Origin: Microstegium vimineum
Taxonomy: Eukaryota > Streptophyta > Magnoliopsida > Poales > Poaceae
DNA: 64,000 nucleotides
NCBI GenBank assembly: GCA_022036555.1
Contig: CM039119.1
Span: 6,882,001 to 6,946,000 of the forward strand
Direction of reading: 5' to 3'
Shown here piece after piece: positions 12,355 to 23,540 of this stretch. The position numbers and the translations under genes are program-made. Below the pieces are notes generated by a model. The model saw only the letters and a list, made by a program, of their open reading frames with translations. It was not told the origin of the DNA and did no database searches. Numbering within the stretch: the stretch's first letter is position 1; each line of letters opens with the position of its first letter.

Positions 12355-12632
12355 ATGCCTCCCCTCCCCTCCCCTCCCCTCCAGGCTCCAGGCTCCAGAT
12401 TACCCATGGTGGTGAATGGGGGACTCTTTTTTTTTTTCCTAACGAAAACGTACCCATGACTCCATGAGTCCATGATGGACTGCAAGTGGGACCATGAGTG
12501 ACTTAGGTCCACTTGTCATTGACCTTATAGAACAAAAATGCGGAGTCATGCTCGTGCACCCCTTATTTTTCCTATTAGTTTATTATTACTTCATCCGTTA
12601 AAATTATAAAATATTTTGTTTTTTACCTATAT

Positions 12633-12641
12633 TATTTTTTA
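12633..12641. repeat. Target site duplication, left copy (TATTTTTTA)
   Basis: The 9-bp TATTTTTTA is repeated exactly at 14014-14022 on the other side of the long-TIR element. Nine base pairs is the usual Mutator-superfamily duplication length. Confidence 0.85.
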
Positions 12642-14013
12642 GAAAATTTTTGCTAACAGACATCGTAAAAAACATGTTCTGCCGAGAGACACTATATTTT
12701 GGTGTCAATTTGCTAGAAGACACTGACCCGGTTAAAATAATATTATCCGGCTGGGAAGGAGAGAGAAAGGTGAGGAATTGTCCAAATTGCCCTTGGCCCC
12801 ATCCGTCAGCCCATTTTTCTTCCTCTCCCACTTTCATTTTGTCTCGTGCACACGGCTGGAGCCGGTGAGCGCGCTGGCTAGCAGTGCGGCCAGCGACCGG
12901 CGGCCGGACCACGAGCGCGCGGGGCGAAGCGGCGGCGCTCGCCCGCGACGGCCAGTGCACAAGGTTGAGCGGCGGCGCTCGCTCGCGGCGGCCAGCGCGC
13001 GGGGCGTGGAGTGTACCGGCGACGCTCGCCCGCGGAGGCCAGCGCACGGGGAGAAGGGGCGTCGCTCGGCCGCGGTAGCGAGCGCGCGGGGCCACCACCA
13101 AGCGTCGCCGCCGCCATTGCTGAAGCTCGGACGAGCTCTCGATCTCCTGACCCCGACCACCTCCGGCCTCGTTTTTTCCTCCGTTGGGTTCGCAACAGCA
13201 CGGCGAGGTCATGATACTGCTCCGCAACATCAATTCGAGCCCGCGACATCATTTCTCGTCGGACACTAGAGCTCATCCGAAATGGCGACCCTCGTGCGTG
13301 CTTGCTGCAGGCTCGACGTCGTGCGTTGCGGCTCCTGCGTGCCCTGTGTGCGCCGACGTCGTGCCCCGCGTGCTCGCCACTGGCCAGACACACGGCTGGC
13401 TCCAAAGCTGCAGCCCCTTATACCCACAGCGCAGCAGTGCGAGCAGAGGAGAAGAACCGGGTGGGAGAAAGAAGAAAGAGGAAGGGGCAAACATGACAGC
13501 AGCCCCGCTGCAGTGACGCATGCGCGCGGGCGTGCAGCCGCCGCCCCTTCGGCCCTCCCCCTCGTCCAACGGTGGCCCTCCCCATCCGTGCAAGTATAGG
13601 AGAAGAAGGAGCCGGCGTCGGCGAGCTGCGGGCGGGAGCAGCGTGTCGGAACCAGTGAGTGCGCGTGGGCGGGAGCTGGCGGCGGCGAGCTGCGGGCTGG
13701 AGCGAGCGCGGGAGCAGCGCGCTGGAGCCAGCGAGCGCACGCGGGCGGGAGCCGACGCCGGCGAGCTGCGGGCGTGTGCACGCGGAGAATGAAAGGGAGA
13801 GAGGAAGAAGAATGGGCTGACGGGTGGGGCCAAGGGCAATTTGGACAATTATCACCTTTCTCTTTCCTTCCCAGCCGGATAATATTATTTTAACCGGGTC
13901 AGTGTCTTCTAGCAAATTGACATCAAAATGTAGTGTCTCTCAGCAGAACACGTTTTTTACGATGTCCGTTAGCAAATAGAGGCCACTTGACATGTCTGTT
14001 AGCAAAATTTTCC
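12642..14013. mobile_element. Mutator-like (MULE) non-autonomous element with long TIRs and GC-rich cargo
   Basis: A 1372-bp element is bounded by long terminal inverted repeats, about 12642-12853 and 13772-14013. The ends read GAAAATTTTTGCTAACAG and, inverted, GGAAAATTTTGCTAACAG. The right arm carries an extra copy of the TTTGCTAAC.GACAT block near its tip. Exact 9-bp duplications flank it. The inner 0.9 kb is very GC-rich and built of diverged repeats of about 60 bp; it is open in several frames on both strands, with proteins made mostly of Arg, Ala and Pro. No transposase is present. It could be a Pack-MULE with captured gene sequence, but I do not recognise the captured gene. It begins 366 bp upstream of the ALP1-like start codon. 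Confidence 0.85.
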
Positions 14014-14022
14014 TATTTTTTA
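14014..14022. repeat. Target site duplication, right copy (TATTTTTTA)
   Basis: Identical to 12633-12641, closing the Mutator-like element. Confidence 0.85.
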
Positions 14023-14169
14023 CTATGTACTTAGATATATATTATGTCTACATTCATAATAAACATAATATATCTAGAAAAACTTAAATATCTTATAATC
14101 TAATAATATAGGCAATATTATACTATTAGTATGTAATAATTATTGTGGTGATATTATTTTATATTCGCC

Positions 14170-15290
14170 ACACCAACTTTGGTACATGGGTCACGTCTTT
14201 GAACGTGATATAGTTGTCACGGGGTAGATGGGACACGCCTTTGACCATGATATAGCTGTAATGAAGAATGATTTACGTTCGACAAAAATCCATCTACTAT
14301 GTCATCATCATCATCAGAATTATAGCGGGATGAATCAGTGATCTAGTTGTCATGGTATTAATGAGGACTATAAACATCGATGACCTTGATCCAACTGTCA
14401 TGGCGTCAATGAGGACTGCAAACATAGATGATCAAGATTCAGTTGTCATGGTGTCACCAACATCCATAATGCCACTAGTTTGTACTCCTTTGGTCCTTTT
14501 ATCGGTGTTGTTTTAGTTTTTGAGGAGGTACAACAACAATCTTGTGAACGTGGACAGAGGGGGGTCTAGGTGCACGCTAGAAGTTGTGAATGTGGATAGA
14601 GGTGGAGTATGCCACAACGACAATAAATGCGGGACAGAGGGGGTATGATTCATCGACATCTATGATCTAGTTTATGGCGTCATCGATGACTACAATGTTA
14701 GTAGTCTATGGGATGTATCGATGACCATGATCCAACTATCATGGCGTCATTGATGACCATAATGCTACTAGTGTAAGGGGTGCATAGATGTAATCCAACG
14801 TGATCCAACTGTCATGGCATCATCGATGACCATGATGCTACTAGTATAGGGGTGCATAGATGATTGTAATCCAACTGTCATGGCGTTACTAATCTATGGA
14901 ATACGTGATGACTGCAATCTAAGTATCACGGCGTCAACAATGAATATAGCCGTTGGTATATGGATCCTGGATCCATAGATAACCATAGTCCAGTTGTAAT
15001 GGCATCATGGTTTCTAGTCTATATGATACATCGAAGACCATAATCCAACTGCCATAGCATCATTGATGGAAATAACACCACTAGTCTTAGTCTATGGACT
15101 ATGGGGTGCTTCTATGAGCATGATCCAACTATTGTAACGCTGAGTTTATGGGATGAATGGATGATTGTGATTATGTTGCCATGGTGCCTGTTATGATGCT
15201 ACTAATCTATGGGATAGTACATGATGACTATGAGTCCATGATCTAGTTCTCATGGTGTCATAGCCATAGTGATATCTAGGCATGCATACG
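14170..15290 (+). repeat. Degenerate tandem repeat, roughly 70-90-bp period
   Basis: Variants of GATCCAACTGTCATGGCGTC, GATGACCATAATGCTACTAG and GGGGTGCATAGATG recur about a dozen times in a fixed order with many substitutions and indels. The clearest adjacent units are at about 14720-14790 and 14800-14870. Frames are stop-rich, so coding is unlikely. There is no constant repeat with unique spacers. It may be an old minisatellite or the interior of a larger element. Confidence 0.75.
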
Positions 15291-16668
15291 ATTCCAAAAT
15301 AGATTTATGGTACGCCAACAAGGGGTGAAACTACACTATCACATTAATGTAGTCACTAGACCTTGATAAAATTTGTTAAACCTAATGAAAACGTTATTCA
15401 TCTATGTGACTACCCTATTGGTCTCCTTCTCTGACTATGCCATGGATGGTAAACATGTCTAAAATCCAGTTTTTGAGGTTTTTATGGTGTTTCGGAGAAA
15501 ATGGAAATGGCAAATAAAGCCCAAATATGAAGATGACAATTGTTTCTACCATTTTAGAAATTTATTGCTTTTGGCTAGGAATGTCTAAAGATATTATACC
15601 GTTTTTTGTGTAGCCTTGTGCTATTTTAACCTACCAGATTACATGTGTGTGTAGACCTTTACATCTGTATGTGGACTTCTAATGGGTAGTAAAGCGTGTT
15701 TGTTAGTTCAAAGAAAAGTTCAAGCATGTTTGAAGACTTTGCTTATCATTTCTATGTATGGTTTTTGTATAACCTTCTTTTACTATGCATTATCAATTAC
15801 CTACGTCGTATCCGTTTTGGCAACATCATTTTTAATTCATCTCTATGAAAAAACATAAGTAAAATGCATTAGAGATTCATGGACTTTTGAGGACTCGAAA
15901 TTTCGGTCCATCAACACTCAAATAGAATTTTTGGATCGAGCGGTTCCTGGTTCAGCCCGCCGGCCATGGACAAGCCGCCGCTGTCCAAATCCCATGAAAT
16001 TCGTGCGGGCCGCAAATGGTGGCAGGTTTGGGATCATGGGATCGGTGACCCATTCACTGGCCTGCGATACCACCAGCCCATCGTTTTGTCGAATTAAAAG
16101 GAGAAAAAAAAGACACAACGGCCCACAATTATACTGGGCCTCCAAATCCCATGAAATTCCGCAGCTTACTGGGTCGGTCCTGGTGAACACAATGAATTCT
16201 GCCTTAGAAAAAGATGCCCCCCTTCCCCACCCCTCTTCCGAAAAGAAAAAAAAAAAGAAAAAAAAAAACTGAAGAATGAATTCCTCCCATTGAAAAAAAA
16301 AACAAACACATATGATTTTGTCCACAATTATTCCAATAAACGGGAACCTCAGACCCAGTCTTAACAGATGATGAAACAAGGGCATACCAACTCAACAGTA
16401 TCTGACTGTGACTGCAACAAGTTGATGCACCGCTCAGCATCTCTCATGATCATGAGTTCTACTACTTCGGAGTACAGCCAAAATACACAGGGACAAAACC
16501 CGGATAACATTGGTCCCAGCGCCGGTCATACATCCATCAATTTCAGATCAAAATTTCTCAACAAGGAGAAAGATGGTTTATCACTTAACATATAGCTAGG
16601 CTCTGCCAAAATTCAGGGCTTCAGTTTCACCGATGAGTCCAGCCCTTTCAGCAAACAGCACCTCTTCA
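15291..16668. other. Intergenic; no gene recognised
   Basis: Mixed-composition DNA. The word CCAAATCCCATGAAATTC occurs twice, near 15985 and 16140, a short direct repeat about 155 bp apart. A-rich tracts lie near 16244-16270 and 16290. I see no coding exon with family signal. Confidence 0.4.
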
Positions 16669-17767
16669 TTCCATTGGTTGCTACCGAGTTCTCTCTCACC
16701 TCTGGAAGACGAAATAGATGGATCAGTACATATAAATACAATTGTTATAAATCCAAGAGACAACATCCTGTAAAATTCTCTCTCTGTGTGTTAACTGATA
16801 AGTACCATTTCAGGCTATGTACTGAAGCATTTCAGACAACATTCAGATATGATTACAAATAGCTATCCTCCAAAATACGCCTTGTAAGTCCCGTACTAAG
16901 ACTAACATAAATTACGAACCCATTTCGTCCAAGAAACTGAATAATTAGCAGACAACGGCGGTGGCGATATCTATGGACCATCTCAATCCCTGGTGGGATC
17001 CTGAATTCAAGGAGGCGAAAACAAACGTCACTGTCCGAGAGGGCCGGCAACAATGAGCGACAAAGATCGGGGACCCCAGATCCACAACCACAATCTGTAT
17101 ATCAGTGTCACGTCATGGTTCATGGACCACAGAAAAAAAAGGGCCGGTATTCAATCCATTTTTTTCTGCATCCTGAGACTGTCTGGGATCAATTGGTGTC
17201 ACTCACAGTCAAGTCAGTCACTGGCAGGCTCAGAAACTGCCTTCTGCAAATACTCTACTTACGGAGTACTTTACAAGGTACTAGTAGTGCTCCCAAGCTG
17301 AAGGTTAAAGTATTTGCAGGAAGCATGTTGCTTTCAGTGAGTCCAGATGAAAATGAGATGTTGCTGGAGTGAGTGACTGGCAAAGTGGCAATAGACCATG
17401 AACGAACAATGCGGTCGGTCGCGGCCAAAGCCGTCGCTGTTAGACTAAGAAGGTTGACAATAAAATATGACCATGATCTTATCTTGTATCCTACTTCAAT
17501 CAAAAGCATTTCCATTATCTCTCAACAATACTTACAAAAGTTAACATGGTTGTAATGGAACTAGTCCAAGGCACCTAAACCACTAGTCTGAAAAAAAAGC
17601 CACTAACAATGATGATCTCAGTTCTGATTATAAGTATAAAACTTTCAAAATTCACCCAGCTTGAATACTCTTACCAGTCTCAAGTAAAATCAATCAATCG
17701 CACTAACAAGAAACAAGTATGAAGCTTGATGTGCAGACGATGAGAAATGAGAGATTTTTTTGTTTAC

Positions 17768-18531
17768 CTTTGCAGCAAGAGAGCAACGTCCTTGTTGCAC
17801 CCAGAACGAGAGCTCGAGAGGAAGCAGCAGGCGTCACCGCTACCACCAGCACCATCGCCGGCGGCGCCGGCGCGGCTCTCGACGACGCGGTCCTCGAAGA
17901 TGTGAGTCATCTTGGGGTTAGGCCCGCGTGCGATGACGCAGGTGTAGTCCTCCCCAGCGAGCTCCTCCACCTCGCTCCTCCGCCGCGGCAGCCTGGCCGC
18001 CGCCGACGACGACGACAGCGGCGAGCGCTGCACGGGCGAGAGCAGCGCGAGCTGGGCGTCCCTGTTCTTGACGCCGAACTCGATCGGCGAGCCGCCCGGG
18101 AGGAGGTCCCCTCCGCCGCCGCCGCCAACGCCGGGTCCCTTACCGGGCGGCGGCAGCTGCACCCTGAGCCGCATCCCGAGAAGCACCCTGCGGCTGTTCT
18201 TGCAGGGGGACCCCCACCCGCGGTCGTCGGCCTCCTCCTCGGCGGCCACCAGCACGCCCGCCAGGCCCGCGGCCGGGCTGCTGCCGCCGCCGATGCCACC
18301 ACCGGACCTGCCGATGCCGCCGTTTCTTCCGCCGGAGGAGCAGGGTGGGTTCCTGGACAGCTCGGCCACGGAGGCGGGGCTCAAGAGGCTCGGGAGTGAC
18401 CTCGTGGAGAGGAGCCGAGACGCCGGCCTGCCCGTGCCACCGTCCGTGACCTTGGGCGTGGGGTGCGATGGTGCTGCGGGATCGCCGCTGCCCGTTGCGG
18501 CCGCTGCTCTTCCTGATGCTTTCTTCAGCAT
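17768..18531 (-). CDS. FLZ (DUF581) family-type protein, exon 1; zinc finger not found
   Basis: FLZ proteins act as scaffolds for SnRK1 kinase signalling in plants. This minus-strand exon starts at ATG 18531 with MLKKASGR, a typical FLZ N-terminus, and runs through Ser/Pro/Gly-rich sequence with an LLSTRSLPSLLSP segment. It then contains DYTCVIARGPNPKMTHIF (about residues 205-222), the conserved block that precedes the FLZ finger. The finger should follow (FL..C..C, then YRG..FCS.EC). Instead the exon reads CCFLSSSRSGCNKDV and ends at a GT donor after 17768. No downstream exon encoding YRG..FCS.EC is visible between 16.6 and 17.8 kb. A possible last exon starts at 16701 (minus) with matching phase and ends near 16598. 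The gene may be degenerate, or its finger exon lost or unrecognised. Confidence 0.6.
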
Positions 18532-19607
18532 TGCTCCTGCAGGCTGCAGTCAAGAAATCCAACCTGATCCTCTGTTCCAACTTCAGCCGATCGAGCCTAA
18601 TCCAATCTGCGCAGAGTAGGCGAGTAGCCTGCCTAATCCAATCGATCCTAGCAAGCGAGTGAGGAACCGGTCGAGCAAGTGTGCTGCTCGGTCCAGTGAT
18701 CTGAGATGGGAGGAAAAAGAGACGACGAACAGGGAGACGGAAGAAGAAGAAGGTCGAGGCCAGACAAATGATCCGATCAGAAGCGTACACTCACTCAGGT
18801 AGTCAGGTGTCAGCTGCTGCTAGATGATAGCTGCAGAGCAGAGACATCCTTGGCATGCACCGAATGAAATCAGGGGGACGGAACGGAGGAAGGAATCCGG
18901 TGCGTGCCGTGGTTTGAGAAGATTGATCCCCAACTGGAACTGATGACAGCAGAAAACGATGGATTACGATCGAGAAGCTAACACGCAACAGGCCTGACGA
19001 CTGATTGCATTGGAATGGAAGGGAAATGTTGCTCTGCTCTTTCCTACTACTATACTATCTCAGGCAGGAGTAAACTGAGTGAGGTTGTGGAGTTCAATCA
19101 AGTGTGGGTCTCTCTCAGCGTCACGCAGTCACGCACGCACGCACACAGAGAGAAACACTGGTGATGGCCATGGCAATGGCGTGGTGTGGTGTGCGAGCTG
19201 CGAGGGCCGCCCGGCCTATATGTACGGGCTAGCAGCAGAACTGGAGAAGGAGATTGTGTGTGCTGCTCTCCCCGAGGGAGGGACGCTAGAATCCGAGGGC
19301 CTTATTTAAAGTCGCTCCTCTCAAAACTAGGCCATCCGCACATTCTTTATTTGCATCCATGCCCTTCGCCTACTGCTGCAAGTACTGCTAGTGCTACTCT
19401 CCATGTGAGCTAGTACACACTACACTGCCTTTTTTAGAGAGGAAAAAACTTGTGCTGAGAATATTACCTTTCTCAAGACGTGATTTTGTACCCTGCAAAA
19501 CTGATATTTGATTGTAAATTAATATAGTTATTACAAAAGCATAGTAACTAGAATAAGGGGAATATGATCGAGGAGAAAGAAAACACAACGGAGGGTGGAA
19601 TAACACG
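18532..19607. other. 5' region of the FLZ-type gene
   Basis: It probably holds the 5'UTR and promoter of the minus-strand FLZ-type gene. On the minus strand a TTTAAATAAGG box lies near 19300 and a second TATA-like TACATATAGG near 19218; either could set the transcription start. A short GCAC-rich run lies near 19130. No further gene is supported. Confidence 0.35.
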
Positions 19608-19610
19608 TAA

Positions 19611-19727
19611 GGTCTTGTTTGGATACGCATGTATCTAGCTCAAACCACATGAATTGAATTGAAAATTAGTTCAAATATACTCTAACGCATGTGGTTTGAG
19701 GAAGATACATGCACATCTAAACAAACC
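19611..19727. mobile_element. Tourist-like MITE (117 bp)
   Basis: Inverted ends pair GGTCTTGTTTGGAT.CGCATGTATC with the inverted right end GGTTTGTTTAGATGTGCATGTATC, and the pairing extends inward through AAACCACATG/CATGTGGTTT. TAA flanks both sides (19608-19610 and 19728-19730), the Harbinger/Tourist target duplication. Confidence 0.75.
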
Positions 19728-19730
19728 TAA

Positions 19731-20292
19731 GCACCGAGGCCACATGAACCTTGTGGGTGCTTTTAAATACGAAATTGACAGTATGCACCCTAATCATGTG
19801 TGTCAAACATGCTAGTAAAGTCAATAGCAAGCCATCATCTTCCATCTTAAAGAAGAAGAAAAATCCATCAATTCATACTGTGATCTACTGTATAAAGATG
19901 AATATAAAACGGGAGAGATAGTACTACTGTATGTAGACTTAAAAGTTCAGCACTTACTTTATTAAGAAGAAACAAAACACTTCTATCCAGTATAAAGATG
20001 AATATAAAACGGGAGAGATAGTACTTCCTCCATGTAATTCTAGCATAGTATCAGGCTTTAATATCTTATAAGTTTACTTAACTATAAATAAAAATATTAA
20101 TATTTATAATATAAAATAAATATTATAAGGGTTCGACGAAGAGCTTCAGAAGGAAAGGTCCCATCGGCGAACGGCGCCAATTGTGGCTAACTACCTGTTC
20201 CCATTTTCATTTATTGCTTTTTCCAGAGCTTTTGTTTTTTTTTCTATTCTACGGGACTCAACAAAAATAAACGGAGCGTGTACACGAAAAGA
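19731..20292. other. Intergenic with a short direct repeat
   Basis: TATAAAGATGAATATAAAAC followed by GGGAGAGATAGTACT occurs twice, near 19891 and 19991. After the second copy, CTTCCTCCATGTAATTCTAG and AT-rich sequence to about 20130 look like the left half of a Stowaway-type MITE with no clear right end. No gene is seen. Confidence 0.4.
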
Positions 20293-20559
20293 CATAAGCG
20301 TGCACCACCACAAAAAACCCTGTACAAAACTGGAAAAAAGATAATAATCTATCAGCCAGCCTGTAATAGCTGAGCTTGATCAACCCCTGCACAGAACTAT
20401 CTCACTGAAATGTTTAAAAAACTGAATCTTATTTCCCACCCTTTATTCAAATTTGTTTTTTTAACTAGAGTTGAAACATTTTTTTTTGCCATATTCGAGA
20501 GAGGACATGCATCTAGTGGCAATACATGTATACCTTCAATCAAATTTGAGCTAAAATGA
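20293..20559. repeat. First part of tandem duplication copy 1, interrupted by the retrotransposon
   Basis: The stretch from ATAAGCGTGCACCACCACAA to CTTGATCAACCCCTG (about 20293-20400) is repeated at 32859-32965 with few differences. The remainder of copy 1 continues after the retrotransposon at 32267. The LTR element therefore inserted into an already duplicated segment. Confidence 0.7.
20555..20559. repeat. Target site duplication AATGA, left
   Basis: AATGA before the 5' LTR is repeated at 32267-32271 after the 3' LTR. Confidence 0.85.
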
Positions 20560-23357
20560 TGTAACACCCTAAAATTTGAAATAGAAATTAGGTTTGAATT
20601 TAAATTAAATTTCATTTATTTCAAACAATTTTGTAATCATAGAATTAAATAAAGAAAATGATAAAACAAATCTCATGTTAGGGTCCAACATGTTTGTGCA
20701 TTTCATGCCTCTGCATTTTCTTTGTGTTGCTTGGTTTACAAAACTCAAGTAAAACAAGTCAAAACCCTTTTGAAAATTCAATTTGGAAAGGATTTGCAAA
20801 AGAAAAATAAAAAGGAAATCCTTTTCTTCTCTCTCCTCTTTCGGCCTGCCGGCCCAGCCCGCAGCGCCCCTCTCCCTTCTTCCCCCCCCCCCCGTGTGGG
20901 CCGTCGGCTCGCCTCGGCCAGCTCCGCGTTGGCCTCGGCCACGCGCCGTCGCCCCCCCCCCTTCTTCCACTGACATCGCGGCCCCGCTTGTCAGCCGCCC
21001 TTCTCCTTCCTCCAGACGAGTCCGCACCGGACTCTATCGCGCCGCGACGCCGCGTCCGCCTCGCGTCTAGGCGTGCGCGCCCCGGTCTCTCCTTGGCCCC
21101 ACCTATAAATAGCACCGACCCGCGCCGCCGTTCCCCATCTACTCGCCTCGTCTCGCCTCGCAGCCGCAGCAGCACCGCTCGCGAACCGCCGAACCGAGCG
21201 CCGCCGTCAAGCCGCCACGCCGCGATTCCCACCGCCGTACGCCTCTTCGAGCTTTGCATCGTCTTCGCGTGACCGCGGAACACCTTCTCTCTCTTTTCCC
21301 TTTCAATTTCACTCCGGTTCTTCGTGTCGCCGTGCACAGGGGCTCCGCCGCCGCTGTCTCTCGCCGCCATCCGTCCACGTCCATCCCCGAGCCCCACCAA
21401 GCACCCTGGTGAGTTTGCCTCCTTCTCCTCCTTCTCCCGGTGCCCTCGGTTTGGGAAACCGAGCACCGTAGCTCCGGTTCAACCCGCGCCGGCGAGCTCG
21501 GGCTCTGAGCAGCCATGGAGCCGCCGCCTCCGCCCTCTGCTCCGGCCGCCGCGCCACCTCTTCCTCCTCCTCTCTCTCTCTCCCCCTTCTAATCTGAGCC
21601 GTCCAGATTGGATCGGATGGATCAGAATCCATCATACCCCTTCGTCTGGCGTTTTTCCTAAAGAGACCTCGGTTCTTTTAAGTCTCAACTCGCAGTCCTA
21701 AAGCGGCTTCTATCTTTACGTTTCTCCCTTGGGAAAACGTATTCCTTTATAGATCTGTTTTTATTTCAAAATTAAATAAAAATCCCTATTTACAGATTTG
21801 CCACTGATATCCAAATGCTTATAATTTGCTCGTTTTAAATCCAAATTGATCCGTTCAAGTTGCGTTAGATTCGTAGTTTTATGCTCTATCCAGTAGTATA
21901 GTTTTCATCTATGTTAATCACTTTTGAAAATAAAAGTAAATTAATTCTTTTGATGCTTTAATCTTGCTCTTTAAAATCTTGTTTAATCTATAGTTTATTC
22001 GTTTTAGATCCGTTTAGCGTGATTTCGCGTCTTTGTGATCGTAGTATAGTATAGATCTGTTTTATAATCTTTTCAAAACCTCTTTATTGTTTTTGGTGTA
22101 ATGTTCTAATTATATCTTGGTTGCTTCGTGTATGCTTGTTCGGATGATTGCGTGGTGATGTTGATCGAGTACAGCCGGTGAGATTTTCGGTGTTCCAGAG
22201 TTCTTTGCAGCAGATCAGGACCACCAGGAGTTTTGTGATCAAGGCAAGTTTAACATGGGATCATCCTTGTTATCTATTCACTTTAATTCACCTAGTCATG
22301 ATTGCATGTGTCTCAATTGATTCCTATTTGATCTTTACCATAGCTTGTTACCTTGTACCTTGTCACCATGGGTTTTCATGCATATGGGTAGCTTTGCTAT
22401 GCTTTACGTGATGAATACTGAATCGAATATTGATTAATGATATATGCAACAATGAGATAAAATTGGCTTTTGTAGCAACATGGAATAGGACCCCACTGTA
22501 GGGCAAAAGCTGGGATTTAAATGCAACCATGAGTGCTATAATGGCTTTGGCTTTAGTTCAGTATGAAGTTTGGACTAGCATGTTTGTGGTTCGTGAAAGG
22601 CACCTTTGTCGAGCTGGTTATGGGGTATAGCTTGTATGGGGACCGCTGCGGGTGGTACCATCGGGGTGTCCCATATACCCCTTTGCATTGGGTCCGTAGG
22701 GTCTGCTACATGTTAGAAAGGGCTTTTGAAAGACTTCATAGTGTTCCCTGCCCGCTCACCTTGGAAGTATTTTAGGAGTCATGATCCCGGGCATATGGGC
22801 AACACGGCTTGTGGGTAAAGTGCGTAACCTCTGCAGAGTGTAAATCTATCATGATAGCCGTGCTCCCGGTCACGAGCGGTCTGGAAAACTCACAGTGTAA
22901 ATGAACATGTTGTTTAATTATTAATGCTGATTATTAATCTTATCATGTGGTTATTAATTGGGTTTTGCATAACTAAAGCTAAGTGTTGGTAAAACTTGAC
23001 CAAGATAAAAGCAACCGTAGTTCAGACAGTGCCAGCCTTTTGAGCTTCATAACTCTATGTTACTCTTGCTGAGTACTTTGAGTGCTCACCCTTGCTTTCT
23101 CAACCTCATCAGATGGCTATGAAGACTACCGTGAGGAGTACTAGGCTAGTGGTGAACCAGTTGGCGTTCCCTGTGAAGTGGAGCTTCGTCGCAAGAGTTA
23201 TCTTTATTTCCGCTGTTATGTTTTAGAATATTATTCGTTATGTAATAAGCACTCAGTGATGGTACTATTTAAAGATTTGTCGGCTTATGTGTGTGATTGA
23301 TCTCTGGGCACACATGAGTTATTCGCATTCAATTTTATTCTTAAAATTGGGTGTGAC
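20560..23357 (+). repeat. 5' long terminal repeat (2798 bp)
   Basis: Bounded by TG...CA and matching 29461-32266 along its length. A GC-rich block at about 20840-21560 contains the TATA box. Open frames in this block on both strands are by-products of GC richness and recur in the other LTR. Confidence 0.93.
21103..21112 (+). promoter_or_regulatory. LTR TATA box
   Basis: CTATAAATAG in the 5' LTR, with the same box at 30013-30022 in the 3' LTR. Likely the retrotransposon promoter. Confidence 0.6.
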
Positions 23358-23360
23358 AAA

Positions 23361-23374
23361 TTGGTATCAAAGCA
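23361..23374 (+). other. Primer binding site (Met-tRNA type)
   Basis: TTGGTATCAAAGCA starts 3 bp after the 5' LTR. It differs at one position from TGGTATCAGAGC, the usual plant initiator-Met primer site. Confidence 0.8.
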
Positions 23375-23540
23375 AGTGTTGACTGTAGGATGCAAGCCTA
23401 GTTAGAATTGTCTTCTTATCTTGTCTTTACCTTCTCTTTTCATGCTTACATTCTTGGTCATATATTTTCTCAAACTGTTTATGCTACACTTGACTTATTC
23501 TATTGTGAAAATGTTGTTCTAATCTATCTCTATCTTTATC

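Noticed and set aside
11885..12512. Plus-strand open frames across the ALP1-like first exon
   Set aside because: They are shadows of the minus-strand exon and its GC-rich leader; no family signal.
12778..13848. Many long open frames on both strands in the first MULE's cargo
   Set aside because: High GC removes stops in all frames; the proteins are low-complexity Arg/Ala/Pro and mirror each other across the inverted repeats.
14170..15290. CRISPR-like or coding interpretation of the phrase repeats
   Set aside because: Units vary throughout, spacing is irregular and all frames contain stops.
17719..18619. Plus-strand frames opposite the FLZ-type exon
   Set aside because: The minus strand has the recognised conserved block; plus frames are GC-rich shadows.
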